Assembly (NCBI GenBank): GCA_963576725.1
Contig: OY755237.1
Coordinates: forward strand, 50,799,090 to 50,863,089
Length of the DNA: 64,000 nt
Direction of reading: 5' to 3'
From: Azorinus chamasolen
Taxonomy: Eukaryota; Mollusca; Bivalvia; Cardiida; Solecurtidae
A model generated the notes under the pieces. That model searched no databases. It was not told the DNA's origin and saw nothing but the letters and a program-made list of their open reading frames with translations. The position numbers and the translations under genes were made by a program. Of the stretch, positions 1 through 10,694 are shown in pieces (within the stretch, counting starts at the first letter, position 1; each line of letters starts with the position of its first letter).

Positions 1-86
1 TCACTTGAGAGGGCAAGGCAAGTTCCTGGTCAAACCTCTATGAAGTTGTCTGCTTCAGAATTAGTGTCTGTTTGTTCACATTGTTT

Positions 87-373
87 TTAACCCATTCCCT
101 CATAGGCTATTTTCAGATCCTGCCTCTTGGAAAATTTCAGAATTGTGTAGATTTGAAACCATTGTGATAAATAGAGCATTTACTCCTATTGAGCAAATGC
201 TCTATTTATCACAATGGTTTCATAAAGTGACTATTATACCTCTTTGAATAAATCTACTGATAAGGAGCATTAATTAGAGAAAAGGAAAATTTCAAAATTG
301 TGTTGATTTGAAACCATTGTGATAAATAGAGCATTTACTCCTATGGAGCAAATGCTCTATTTATCACAAAGGC
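87..373. repeat. S-family palindromic MITE, truncated, with internal duplication
   Basis: It starts with TTAACCCATTCCCTCATAGG, the terminus shared with copies at 33630-33836, 46001-46227 and 52224-52417. It contains two copies of a short palindrome (GAGCAAATGCTCTATTTATC and its complement, near 170-215 and 325-368). The right part is cut by the start of a family-A element at 374. It has no coding capacity. Positions 1-86 hold nothing I recognise. Confidence 0.7.
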
Positions 374-2338
374 TTTTTAGCTCACCAGAGCACAAAGTGC
401 TCAGGGTGAGCTTTTGTGATAGCCTGTTGTCCGTCGGCGTGCGTCGTGCGTCGTTCGTCGTTCGTCGTTCGTCATCCGTCGTCAACAATTTGAACCTTTA
501 AAAATCTTCTCCTCTGAATCTACAGGGATCTCAACTTTCATCTTTGGCACATAGCATCATATTCAGGTCCTCTACAAAAGTTATATAAATTATACCCCTG
601 GGGTCAAAATTGACCCCGCCCCAGGGGTGCCTTGTTTTCAATAGAAACATATAGTAAAACTTTGAAAATCTTCTTCTCTGAAACCAGAAGGTTCTCAGCT
701 TTCATAATTGGCACATAGCATCATGTTCAGGTGCTCTACAAAAGTTATATAAATTATGGCCCTGGGGTCAAAATTGGCCCCGCCCCAGGGGTGGGCAGTT
801 TTCAATAGAATCATATAGTGAAATCTTTGAAAATCTTCTCCTCTGAAACCGGAAGGCTCTCAGCTTTCATATTTAGCACATGGCATCATGTTCAGGTCCT
901 CCACAAAAGTTATATAAATTATGGCCCCGGGGTCAAAATTGGCCCTACCCCAGGGGTGGGCAGTTTTCAATAGAAACAAATAGTGAAATCTTAGAAAATC
1001 TTCTTCTCTGAAACTGGAAGGCTCTCAGCTTCCATATTTGGCACATAGCATCATGTTCAGGTCCTCTACAAAAGTTTTATAAATTATGGCCCCAGGGTCA
1101 AAATTGGCCCCGCCCCAGGGGTGGACAGTTTTCAATAGAAACAAATAGTGAAATCTTTGAAAATCTTCTCCTCTGAAACTGGAAGGTTCTCAGCTTTCAT
1201 ATTTGGCACATAGCATCATGTTCAGGTCCTCTGCATAAGTTATATTATTTATGGCCCCGGGGTCAAAATTGTCCCCGCCCCAGGGGTGGGCAGTTTTCAA
1301 TAGAAACATATAGTGAAATCTTTGAAAATCTTCTACTCTGAAACTGGAAGGCTCTCAGCTTTCATATTTGGCACATAGCATCATGTTCAGGTCCTCTACA
1401 AATGTTATATAAATTATGGCCCCAGGGTCAAAATTGGCCCCGCCCCAGGGGTGGGCAGTTTTCAATAGAAACAAATAGTGAAATCTTTGAAAATCTTCTC
1501 TTCTGAAACCGGAAGGTTCTCAGCTTTCATATTTGGCACATAGCATCATGTTCAGGTCCTCCACAAAAGTTATATAAATTATGGCCGCGGGGTCAAAATT
1601 AGCCCCGCCCCAGGGGTGGTCAGTTTTCAATAGAAACAAATAGTGAAATTTTTGAAAATCTTCTTCTCTGAAACTGGAAGGCTCTCAGCTTTCATATTTG
1701 GCACATAGCATCATGTTCAGGTCCTCTACAAAAGTTATATAATGTATGGCCCTGGGTGTCAAAATCGGCCCCGCCCCAGGGGTGGGCAGTTTTCAATAGA
1801 AACAAAAAGTGAAACTCTGAAAATCTTCTTCTCTGAAACCGGAAGGCTCTCAGCTTTCATATTTGGCACATAGCATCATGTTCAGGTCGTCTACTAAATT
1901 TATATTAATTATGGTCTCTGGTCAAAATTGTCCCCGCCCCAGGGGTGGACAGTTTTCAATAGAAACAAATAGTGAAATCTTTGAAAATCTTCTTCTCTGA
2001 AACTGGAAGGCTCTCAGCTTCCATATTTGGCACATAGCATCATGTTCAGGTCCTCTTTAAAAGTTATATGAATTATGGCCCTAGGGTCAAAATTGGCCCT
2101 GCCACAGGGGTTGACAGTTTTCAATAGAAACATATTGAGAACACTTTGAAAATCTTCTTCTCTGAAACTGGAAGGTTAGTCTCAGCTTTTAATTTGGCAC
2201 ACAGCATCATGTTCAGGTCCCCTACAAGTTTTTCCCAGGGCCGGCTAGTTTTCTATAGAAACATATAGTGAAAACTTTGAAAATCTTCTCCTCTGGTTGT
2301 CTGGTGAGCGCTTCAGGGCCATTCTGGCCCTCTTGTTT
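374..2338 (+). mobile_element. HINE-like non-autonomous element, family A (copy A1)
   Basis: The 5' end is a short palindrome, AGCTCACC...GGTGAGCT (379-412), followed by a CGTCGTNCGTC-type simple repeat. About eleven tandem units of roughly 165-170 bp follow, each with a GGCCCCGCCCCAGGGG core and a GCACATAGCATCATGTTCAG segment. The 3' end has an inverted GGTGAGCG, then the hairpin AGGGCCATTCTGGCCCT and CTTGTTTT. Subterminal inverted repeats, a 3' hairpin and a fixed tail after it match the Helentron-associated (HINE/DINE-like) architecture; that class is an inference. Open frames inside are by-products of the repeats. Confidence 0.75.
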
Positions 2339-3070
2339 TAATTGTCTCCCCCTGTTAATTTTGGAGTTACCTCCCCTGATGACTTAAAATTAGACAAACT
2401 TTACTTAGTGTTGTGCATATGTCTGAAACCACTAGGGCTAGAGTCACCAAACTTCAAAGGAATGTCGACCAGCATGAGTTGTTGTACAACTGGGATTTTT
2501 GAATTGTCTTCCCTTGATAACTTTGGAGTTATTGCCCCTGATATGATTACTTAAAATTAGAGAAACCTTGTGTCATGCATATCTTTAAAACCACTAGGGC
2601 TAGAGTCACCAAACTTCACAGGAATGTTCACCAGCATGAGTTGTTGTGCACCTGGGTTTTTTGAATTGTCTCCCCCTGATAATTCTTGAGTTACTGCCCC
2701 TGATATGTTAACTTAAAATTAGAGAAACTTTGTGCTGCACATATCTCTGAAACCAGTAGGGCTAGAGTCACCAAACTTCACAGGAATGTTCACCAGCATG
2801 AGTTGTTGTGCATCTGGGTTTTTTAATTGTCTCCCCCTGATAACTTTGGAGTTACTGCCCCTTATGACTTAAATAAGAGAAACTTTACTTTGTGTCACAT
2901 GTATCTCTGAAACCACTAGTACTAGAGTCACCAAACTTCACAAGAATGTTGACTAGCATGTGTTTTTGTGTACCTGAGGCTTTTAAATTGTCTCCCCCTT
3001 ACACTTGTGTATTGGAAAGAGGATTGGAGGGGGAGACATCTGTTTTTGTGACAAAAACAAACCTCTAGTT
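2339..3070 (+). mobile_element. HINE-like element, family B, 5'-truncated (copy B0)
   Basis: About four and a half tandem units (~140 bp) carry ATTGTCTCCCCCTGATAACT and GGCTAGAGTCACCAAACTTC. They end in GGGGGAGACATCTG, the hairpin TTTTTGTgacAAAAAC and CCTCTAGTT. The 5' palindrome and (TCTG)n tract seen in complete copies (4195, 29586, 52467) are missing. The 3' hairpin followed by CTAG and T is what Helitron-like termini look like. Confidence 0.7.
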
Positions 3071-3149
3071 CCATATTTAAAATGAAACTAATTGAGCAGC
3101 ATATACAGTAAAAAACCCTCTAATGCGACCACTTAATGAATAATTATAC

Positions 3150-4194
3150 AAGTTTGCGGGGGTATACTGGAATCAGCCTGTCCGGCGGTCGGGCCGTCCG
3201 TCCGTCCACCCGTCCACATTTGAATATGGGTAGTTGGTGTTACGAACTGCTCTTTCAGTTTTATTTAAAGTTACTGAATTTATATTTAGTATACATAATA
3301 ACCACGAATGATAGATATGCAAGACGCAATTTTCATGTGTTTACTGCTGGCCATTGCAGAATTATCTCCCCCTGTACTTTGAGTTTTTTTGTCATTTTTG
3401 CATGATACATAAGTAGATGGTGTCGCGAACTCCTCCTTCGATCTGAAAGTTATTCAGTTTGTATTTGGTATACATAATAACCATGAATGGTAGATGTGCA
3501 AGACACACTTTTCATTTGTTTAGCGCAGTGGGCATTGCAGAATTATCTCCCCTTGCACTTCAAGTTTTTCTGTCAGTTTTGCATGAAACATGGGGAGTTG
3601 GTGTCGCAAACTTCTCCTTCAGTTTTCAAGTTATTTAATTTATACATGGTACACATAATAACCATGAATGGTACATGTGCAAGATGCAATTTTCATGTGT
3701 TTACAGCTGGCCATTGCAGAATTATCTCCCCCTGAAATTTCAGTAATTTTATCATTTTGGCGTGTAACATTTGGTGTCGCGACCTCCTCCTACAGTTTTA
3801 AAGTTATTGAATTTATATTTAGGATACATAATAACCCCAAATGGTGCATGTGCAAGACACAATTTTCATGTGTTTACAGCTGGCCATTGCAGAATAATCT
3901 CCCCTCAAACTTTGAATAATTTTTTGTTATTTTTGCATGAAACATGGGGAGTTGGTGTCACAAACTCCTCCTTCATTTTGAAACTTACTGAATTGATACT
4001 TGTCACACATACTACACACGAATAATACATGTGCAAGATACAATTTTCCTGTGTTTACAGCCGTTACAGAATTTTCTCCACTTGAGTATTTTTTGTCATG
4101 TGGTCCTGTTACATGAGTAGTTTGTGTCACAAACTTGGATTTGCAATCAAGGCTGCCATGCGGGGGTATTCATCACCTTTAGTGATAGTTCTAG
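3150..4194 (+). mobile_element. HINE-like element, family V (copy V1)
   Basis: It starts near GCGGGGGTATACTGG with a (GTCC)n tract. Five tandem units of ~180 bp follow, containing GTGCAAGANRCAATTTTCATG and GCTGGCCATTGCAGAATTAT. It ends with GCGGGGGTATTCATCACC, the hairpin ATCACCtttaGTGAT and AGTTCTAGTT. The 5' and 3' GCGGGGGTAT motifs are direct rather than inverted. A 3' fragment of the family is at 44560-44635 and a 5' fragment at 22826-23085. Confidence 0.65.
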
Positions 4195-4245
4195 TTATGT
4201 CTCCCCCCATATTTATATGGGGGAGACATATTGTTTTCGTGAGAG

Positions 4246-4285
<40 letters not shown>

Positions 4286-5909
4286 CCGTCACACTTTTTG
4301 TCCGGACGATAACTTCAATATGCCTGATGCCAGTTGATTGAAACTTCATATATGGAAAAAGCATAATGAGAGGAAGTGTCATGCACAAGGTACATAACTC
4401 TGGCTTCATTAATATAGGAGTTATTGCCCTTTGTAGAAAAAAATCACACTTTTTTGTCCGGACAATAACTCCTATATGGCTCATGCCATTGGATTGAAAC
4501 TTCATATATGGAAAGATCATGACGAGAGGAAGTGTCATGCACAAGGTCCATAACTCTGGCTTCACTAATATTGGGAGTTATTGCCCTTTGTAAAAAAAAT
4601 CATAATTTTTTGTCCGGACAATAACTTCAATATGCCTGATGCCAGTTGATTGAAACTTCATATATGGAAAGAGCATAATGAGAGGAAGTGTCATGCAGAA
4701 GGTACATAACTCTGGCTTCACTAATTTAGGAGTTATTGCCCTTTGTAAAAAAAATCACACTTTTTTGTCCGGACGATAACTTCTATATGGCTCATGCCAT
4801 TGGATTGAAACTTCATATATGGAAAGATCATAATGAGAGGAAGTGTCATGCACAAGGTCCATAACTCTGGCTTCACTAATATTGGAGTTATTGCCCTTTT
4901 TAAAAAAAATCACAATTTTTTGTCCTTGACGAGAGGAAGTGTCATGCACAAGGTCCATAACTCTGGCTTCACTAATATTGGAGTTATTGCCCTTTGTAAA
5001 AAAAATCATAATTTTTTGTCCGGACAATAACTTCAATATGCCTGATGCCAGTTGATTGAAACTTCATATATGGAAAGAGCATAATGAGAGGAAGTGTCAT
5101 GCAGAAGGTACATAACTCTGGCTTCACTAATTTAGGAGTTATTGCCCTTCGTAAAAAAAATCACACTTTTTTGTCCGGACGATAACTTCTATATGGCTCA
5201 TGCCATTGGATTGAAACTTCATATATGGAAAGATCATAATGAGAGGAAGTGTCATGCACAAGGTCCATAACTCTGGCTTCACTAATATTGGAGTTATTGC
5301 CCTTTTTAAAAAAAATCACAATTTTTTGTCCGGTTGATTACTCCTATGTGACACATGCCATTGGAGTGAAACTTCATACATGGAACGATCATGATAAGAG
5401 AAAGTGTCATGCATAAGATCCTTAACTCAAGCTTCAATAAATTTAGAGTTATTGCCCCTTGTACATTTGTTTAATTCTTTCTTGTCCGGACGATAACTCC
5501 TACATGGCTCTTGCCATCATATTGAAACTTCATACATGGAAAGAGCATGATGAGAGAAAGTGTCATGAACAAGGGCCATAATTCTGGCTTCAATACTTTT
5601 GGAGTTATTGCCCTTTGTTACATTTTTTGGCCGATCAATAACTCCTGTTCGACTGATGCTATTGGAATGACATTTTATTTTTGGAAAGAGCATGATGAAA
5701 GTAAGTGTTATGCACAAGGGCCATAAATCTGGTATCAGTATTTTTAGAGTTATTAGCTGTTATCAGTTTCTTCTTGAAAAATGTAGTGTGGAAAACGCAT
5801 AATGAGGGGAAGTATCATTCATCAAGACCATAACATTTTTAGTGATTTCCCTTTACATATTGTTTTTATTAGAGGGGAGACATCCGTTTTTGTGGCAAAA
5901 ACCTCTAGT
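4195..5909 (+). mobile_element. HINE-like element, family B, complete (copy B1)
   Basis: The 5' palindrome TATGTCTCCCCCC...GGGGGAGACATA (4197-4231) is followed by (TCTG)n at 4247-4288. Tandem units of ~147 bp carry TTTGTCCGGACGATAACTTC and CATAACTCTGGCTTCACTAA. The 3' end has the inverted GGGGAGACATCCG, a GTTTTTGTggcAAAAAC hairpin and CTCTAGTT. It abuts family V directly at 4194/4195. Minus-strand open frames through the array (for example 4191-4565) are array by-products. Confidence 0.75.
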
Positions 5910-5936
5910 TATACCTGTCTTTATAAGCAGGCTGTT

Positions 5937-6008
5937 GCTTAATGCAGGACAAAAGTAATGCAGAAAGCTCCTAGGAGCTTTTCTGCGTTACTTTTTCCTG
6001 CATTAAGC
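5937..6008. repeat. Small perfect-type palindrome (foldback remnant)
   Basis: GCTTAATGCAGGACAAAAGT and its near-perfect inverse, closing TTTTCCTGCATTAAGC, surround a central AAGCTCCTAGGAGCTT. A degraded relative lies at 7600-7684 inside the recombinase element. It is non-coding. Confidence 0.6.
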
Positions 6009-6075
6009 TACCACCTGCATCTGGCACCCAGAATTATACCTCTTTTAGGTGGTCACATTAGCGGGGTTTACTGTA

Positions 6076-6506
6076 GTGTAATTAGTCCATTGTATTGTGT
6101 TGAAACAGTTAACAGAAGTGAACAAATCCTTGATGTCACAATTGTATTCTAAACAAGATCTGATAGATACTCAAATGGGAAGGGTCCATGAATATTCATA
6201 TAAGATATAAAAACATCATGAATATTAATTAGCTGAACTTTTATAATGGCAAATGAATGTTTGGCCATGACAGAGACTATTGAATCAGAACTACACAATT
6301 CCATAACCATTAAGAGCAGACCTACAGCAGCCATCTAATCTGGATCTAGTCTGTTTGCAAGTTTGTTAAGAAATTAATATATGAGAAAAAGCTTCATGTG
6401 CCTAACCCTTTCCCTCATATAAACACCTTTTCACACATTTGCAAACATAGTAGACCCATGTTTCTTACATGAATTTTGAAAGGGTTAATTATTAGTTTAT
6501 AATATT
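6076..6506. repeat. Degenerate O-family MITE pieces; no gene
   Basis: Pieces of the O family are seen at about 6180-6350 (ATGAATATTCATATAAGA-type end and the GAGCAGACC...GTCTGTTTGCAA core) and 6404-6487 (AACCCTTTCCCTCATATAAA ... GAAAGGGTTAA). Nothing else in this stretch has coding or regulatory signs. Confidence 0.5.
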
Positions 6507-7763
6507 AAACAAGAGGGCCAGAATGGCCCTGACATCGCTCACCAGGCAATCAGAGGAGAAGATGTTCAAAGTTTTCACTATATATTTCTAGAGAAAACTA
6601 GCCACCCCTGGGGCGGGCCAACTTTGATCCAAGGGGCATAATTTATAAAACTTTTGTAGAGGACCTAAACATGATGCTATGTGCCAAATATGAAAGCTGA
6701 GAACCATCCAGTTTCTGAGGAAAATATTTTCAAATTTGACACTATATGTTTCTATTGCGAACTGGCTACCCCTGGGGCGGGGCCAATTTTGACACCGGGG
6801 GCATAATTTATATAACTCTTGTAGAGGACCTGAACATGATGTTTTATTATACTGCAAAGTAAAATCCTCAATTCTGATTGGTTAACTAGCCGTGTACGTG
6901 AGTCCATGTACCCTGTGAGCTGACAGTGTACATGGAAATTCCCCATGGTAGGCCCCACACAACAGAATGACCTACTTCTCTACTCGGCTAAACAGTACTG
7001 TAGCAAAATTCATAACAGACAACTATCGAAACGTAAACAACAAAATGCAGAAATGAATTAAAAAACGATATTGTTTGAAATGATCAATAAAACAGTTTTT
7101 AGATGAGTTATTATAAAGTCCAGCCATCTATAATAATAGGAACGCCGATGAAATAGTGCCGTCACGAAAATATTCATGAAGGGTCAAAAACTGGATCGAA
7201 AACTGTAAATAAGGAAATGATGGAATAAAAGGAAAATGAAAACATTCCTCTACACCAAAAAACCAAGAATGACATTGCTAAATCTAGAAATGTAGACTGC
7301 TTCAAATATTAAATGGCTCTATATTCCATAGTGTTTTGTTTTAAACAGTTAAATTACTGTCGCTAAAACAAAATTCATACATCTGAAGCAGACGCCGGCA
7401 AACATCAACGGTACCCAACATCAATACACTAGACAAAAAACAACACAAAACCATTCAAACAACATTCAGGTAATTCAAAACAGGTCTAGATCTATATCAC
7501 TCTCATAAATATTTATACAATAGTTGATTCGATATGTGAAAATATCTATAATGTTTGTAATAATTGTTTATGAATAATACCTCAAATGTGTGTGGCAGCT
7601 TAATGCAGGACAAAAGTAGCTCTACATGCAGAAAAATCTTATAGGAGCTTAATTTCTACACTTAATTTTGCTGGCAGTAAGCTATTATGCTGTTGCCATT
7701 TACACAATATGTTTGTTTGAAATTAGTAAATTAGATTGACAGAAATACATTTGCATTATAAAT

Positions 7764-7832
7764 TTTCTGCTGGGACTTGAACCCAGACCTCTCACTCAGG
7801 AGAGTGAGCATTCTTGCATTGAACTACAGAAA
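7764..7832 (-). repeat. tRNA-derived (SINE-like) fragment
   Basis: Read on the minus strand it carries a perfect RNA polymerase III B-box-like GGTTCAAGTCC (in TCTGGGTTCAAGTCCCAGCA) and an upstream TAGTTCAATGCAAGAATGC that resembles an A-box region. The cloverleaf does not close: there is no acceptor stem and the anticodon arm is weak. I call it a SINE head or tRNA pseudogene. Confidence 0.45.
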
Positions 7833-8003
7833 TTATTGAATATGCAAATGTATTATTTGTATATTATTTTATTTATTCATTCAAATTATACATGCCTGAA
7901 ATTGAATTAAAATATGGTTTATTAATATTATATACAGTATGAAATATAAACAAGGAAAAAACAGCAATAACAATCTGCAATATCAGATGCAAACCAATCC
8001 TAT

Positions 8004-8257
8004 TTAACCCTTTCCCTCCTATAAACGTGTTTTCATGCATTTGCAAACAGAGCAGACCCAGATCAGACGGATCCTAAAGGAGCCGTCTGATCAGGGTCTA
8101 CTCTGTTTGCTTATAAATGGAATTTGATAAATCTGTTTCTTTAGTTTCTAAAATGGCTACAATATTCCACCTTCAACATTTCATTTTAGCTATTTTGTCC
8201 ATGAATCTTCAATAGGCACTGAAATCTGGACCAACTATAGAACAGGGAAACGGTTGA
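8004..8257 (+). repeat. O-family MITE, left copy beside the recombinase gene
   Basis: This is a complete 254-bp element from TTAACCCTTTCCCTCC to AACAGGGAAACGGTTGA. Its central palindrome is GCAAACAGAGCAGACCCAGA...GTCTACTCTGTTTGC (about 8042-8111). The inner half has AAAATGGCTACAATATTCCA. The copy at 9884-10139 has the same order in the opposite orientation and nearly the same length. Confidence 0.75.
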
Positions 8258-8390
8258 GTACATTGAAACTGTTGATATTATGATAACAACAAAATTATGT
8301 CCGCATTATCTCTTTTAAAACCACTATTAATGTGGACATAAACTGCAGGAGACTGAAATCACTAGATAATTTTCCTATATTTCAGTGAAG

Positions 8391-9866
8391 ATGACTGAAA
8401 AAAGATTTCTTAACTTCAGTGAAGATGAAATCATGCATAAAAGACAGGCATGTGTGCCCAAAAACACCAAAAAGAATAACATTGGGGCAGCAAGTATGCT
8501 GCGTGCGTACCTAATTGAGAAGCAAAAGTCTCCAAATTTTGAAGACTACTCTGAAGAAAAATTGGCGGAAACACTGTGCCATTTTTACATGGAAGCAAGA
8601 ACAAAAACAGGAGAGATGTATAAGTCTACATCATTTGAAAACTTGAGGTACTCTCTCAATCGACACCTCAAATCTCCACCATACATCAAGAAGTATGATA
8701 TAATAACTAACAGTACATTTGTTGAGGCAAACGAATGCTTCAAGGCATCTTTGATTGAAATCAAGAAGGCCGGGAAAGGAAGTGTAAGGCACTACCCTAT
8801 GATCATGGAGTGTGATCTAAAAAAACTCTACAACAGCATTTTTCTGTCACCTGAAACGCCAAGTGGACTCTTGAATAGGGTCCAGATGAACATTAGGCTT
8901 TACTTTTGCCGAAGAGCCAATGAAAATATGGATCAGATGACAAAAAACACTTTCATTGTATCGAAATATGAAGACGGCACTCGATACCTTGTGAAAAGTG
9001 TTGATGAGCTGACAAAAAACCACAGAGCAAAAGACAATGAAATTGTATCCGGGCACATGCCCGAGTATAAAGAAATTCCTCAATTTTGTCCCGTTGAAAC
9101 ATTTTTAAGGTACATTTCTAAACTAAACCCAGCTTGCAACAGACTGTGGCAATACCCAAAAGAATCTTTTGACGAAAATGATTTGATATGGTATCAAAAT
9201 AGACCAATAGGCAGAGATTCTCTGTCAAAGTTCATGCAAAATCTCAGTAAAAAAATTCCTCTGTCACAGACATACACAAATCACTGTGTTCGTGTAACTG
9301 GCACATCACTTCTAAGTCAAAATCAATTTAATTCGGCCCAAATTATGTCAATTACTGGCCACAAATCTGTTTCCTCCTTGTCTGTTTACCAAAAGGTCAC
9401 AGACAAGGAGAAACAAGCCATGGGAACAGTTATCAATAGAAGTATCTTTCCAGAGAGGTCTGCATTACATGCTCTCCCTGCCACAGCTAATGCACTAGCT
9501 CTCCCTGCTCCAGTTAATGCACCAGCTCTCTCTGTCCCATTCAATGTACCAGCCCTCCCTGCCCCAGTTAATCAACATCTCCCTATCCATATGGCAGTTG
9601 ATGCAACACAAGCTCTTCCTGTCCCAGTTAATGCCAGTCAAGCTCTCTCTGTCCCACTTAATGCAGCACAGATTGCAAGTCCTGTAAACGCATTGGGTGT
9701 TAACCAGTATCTTGAGAATGTCAATATTGAAGACATCTTCTGCGAATTTGATCATACAAATAGTACATCTAACAAAGTGGTATCAGTTACTGTGAAGAAT
9801 CCAACAGCTCAAGTGTTCCAAGGCTGCAGCCTCTCAAATGTCACTGTGAACATTAACTACAAATAG
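8391..9866 (+). CDS. Crypton/DUF3504-like tyrosine recombinase, intact
   Basis: This 491-codon open frame lacks internal stops. Residues 1-150 look like an N-terminal SAM-like/core-binding region (NFSEDEIMHKRQ, then helices to LKKLYNSI). The catalytic domain has an Arg pair in YFCRRANENM (R174/R175), His-x-x-Arg in TNHCVR (H298, R301), His in ITGHKS (H324) and the candidate nucleophile Tyr in SVYQKV (Y333). These are the R, HxxR, H, Y set of tyrosine recombinases; the SLSVYQKV context is typical of the Crypton/DUF3504 branch. Residues about 358-440 form a degenerate Ala-Leu-Pro-Val-Asn repeat not usual for the family. I chose ATG 8391; a GTG in frame lies at 8385. TTTCCTATATTTCAG just before (8370-8384) resembles a splice acceptor, so an upstream exon is possible. 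The stop lies 18 bp before a MITE at 9884. Expected role: DNA strand exchange moving the element. Confidence 0.8.
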   Translation: MTEKRFLNFSEDEIMHKRQACVPKNTKKNNIGAASMLRAYLIEKQKSPNFEDYSEEKLAETLCHFYMEARTKTGEMYKSTSFENLRYSLNRHLKSPPYIKKYDIITNSTFVEANECFKASLIEIKKAGKGSVRHYPMIMECDLKKLYNSIFLSPETPSGLLNRVQMNIRLYFCRRANENMDQMTKNTFIVSKYEDGTRYLVKSVDELTKNHRAKDNEIVSGHMPEYKEIPQFCPVETFLRYISKLNPACNRLWQYPKESFDENDLIWYQNRPIGRDSLSKFMQNLSKKIPLSQTYTNHCVRVTGTSLLSQNQFNSAQIMSITGHKSVSSLSVYQKVTDKEKQAMGTVINRSIFPERSALHALPATANALALPAPVNAPALSVPFNVPALPAPVNQHLPIHMAVDATQALPVPVNASQALSVPLNAAQIASPVNALGVNQYLENVNIEDIFCEFDHTNSTSNKVVSVTVKNPTAQVFQGCSLSNVTVNINYK

Positions 9867-9883
9867 AATCTAGTTTTAAACGC

Positions 9884-10139
9884 TTAACCCTTTCCCTGTT
9901 CTATGTTTATTTCAAATTTCAACACCCGATGAATATTCAAGAACAAAATAGTAGATCTAACAATGAAACCTTGAAGGTGGAACATTGTGGCCATTTTAGA
10001 AAACAAAGAAACAGAACTATTCAAATTCCACTAGCAAACAGAGCAGACTCTGATCAGACGACTCCTCTAGGAGCCGTCTGATCTGAGTCCACTCTGTTTG
10101 CAAATGCGTGAAAACACGCTTATATGAGGGAAAGGGTTA
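9884..10139 (-). repeat. O-family MITE, right copy, inverted relative to 8004-8257
   Basis: It runs from TTAACCCTTTCCCTGTTC to TATGAGGGAAAGGGTTA, with the same central palindrome (about 10036-10106) and the same inner AACATTGTGGCCATTTTAGA block as the left copy, all reversed. Together the two form ~255-bp inverted repeats 1.63 kb apart around the recombinase gene. Confidence 0.75.
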
Positions 10140-10554
10140 GCAGGAGTACAGTCAAAAGTAGTTGAAAATGCCAGGGCGTTTTGACGGGACGATTAGGCTT
10201 GTTTGTCATTATGTTCACTCTGACCGTGTACCTCGTATGTATAGATTTATCACTAGTTTTCATCACTTTTTACACAATGAACCTGGTAAATATAATGTTA
10301 AAACAACTTACGATTTATTGTTTTTAACCTGAATCCTTATAAATATCCAATCATCCTGAATAAATCACAAATTTAAAACCACGAGGCGGTGTGTATAGAG
10401 AGCACTTTACAATACACATACTTCGGATACCTTCGGGTAGAAGTTATGTATTGGGGCGCCTTTAGGGGAATTAGCGTGTTTAGTGATTCAGCATGCCAAA
10501 AATGGATTTATATACATTATTCAAACCGTAAAAACTTTGCAGTATAATAAATTC

Positions 10555-10694
10555 GTTATACAGTTCTTTCCCAGGGTACATGAGATTTATTCCCGGCTGA
10601 GGAAAATCATGTTACCCTCGCCTAACGGCTCGGGTAACATGATTTTCCTCAGCCGGGAATAAATCTCATGTACCCTGGGAAAGAACTGTATAAC
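10555..10694. repeat. Perfect palindrome, 63-bp arms, 14-bp loop
   Basis: The left arm, 10555-10617 (starting GTTATACAGTTCTTTCCCAG), and the right arm, 10632-10694, are exact complements by my reading. The loop is TCGCCTAACGGCTC. It abuts the right terminal repeat of the recombinase-bearing insertion. Arms this perfect imply recent formation or gene conversion, or a foldback element inserted at the tip. Confidence 0.8.

Larger units (their letters stand above)
3104..6075. mobile_element. TIR DNA element (pogo/mariner-like ends), split by two HINE-like insertions
   Basis: The left end (3104-3136) begins TACAGTAAAAAACCCTCTAA. The right end (6045-6075) is its imperfect inverse, ending GCGGGGTTTACTGTA. 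Both share a CTAATGYGACCACYTAA core and finish in TA, as expected for TA-targeting pogo/Tigger-type elements. Only about 46 bp of left sequence and 165 bp of right sequence belong to this element. The middle is family V (3150-4194) and family B (4195-5909). No transposase is visible. A similar terminus fragment lies at 39492-39520. Confidence 0.6.

Noticed and set aside
8847..9083. Minus-strand open frame inside the recombinase gene
   Set aside because: Antisense shadow of the intact + strand gene.
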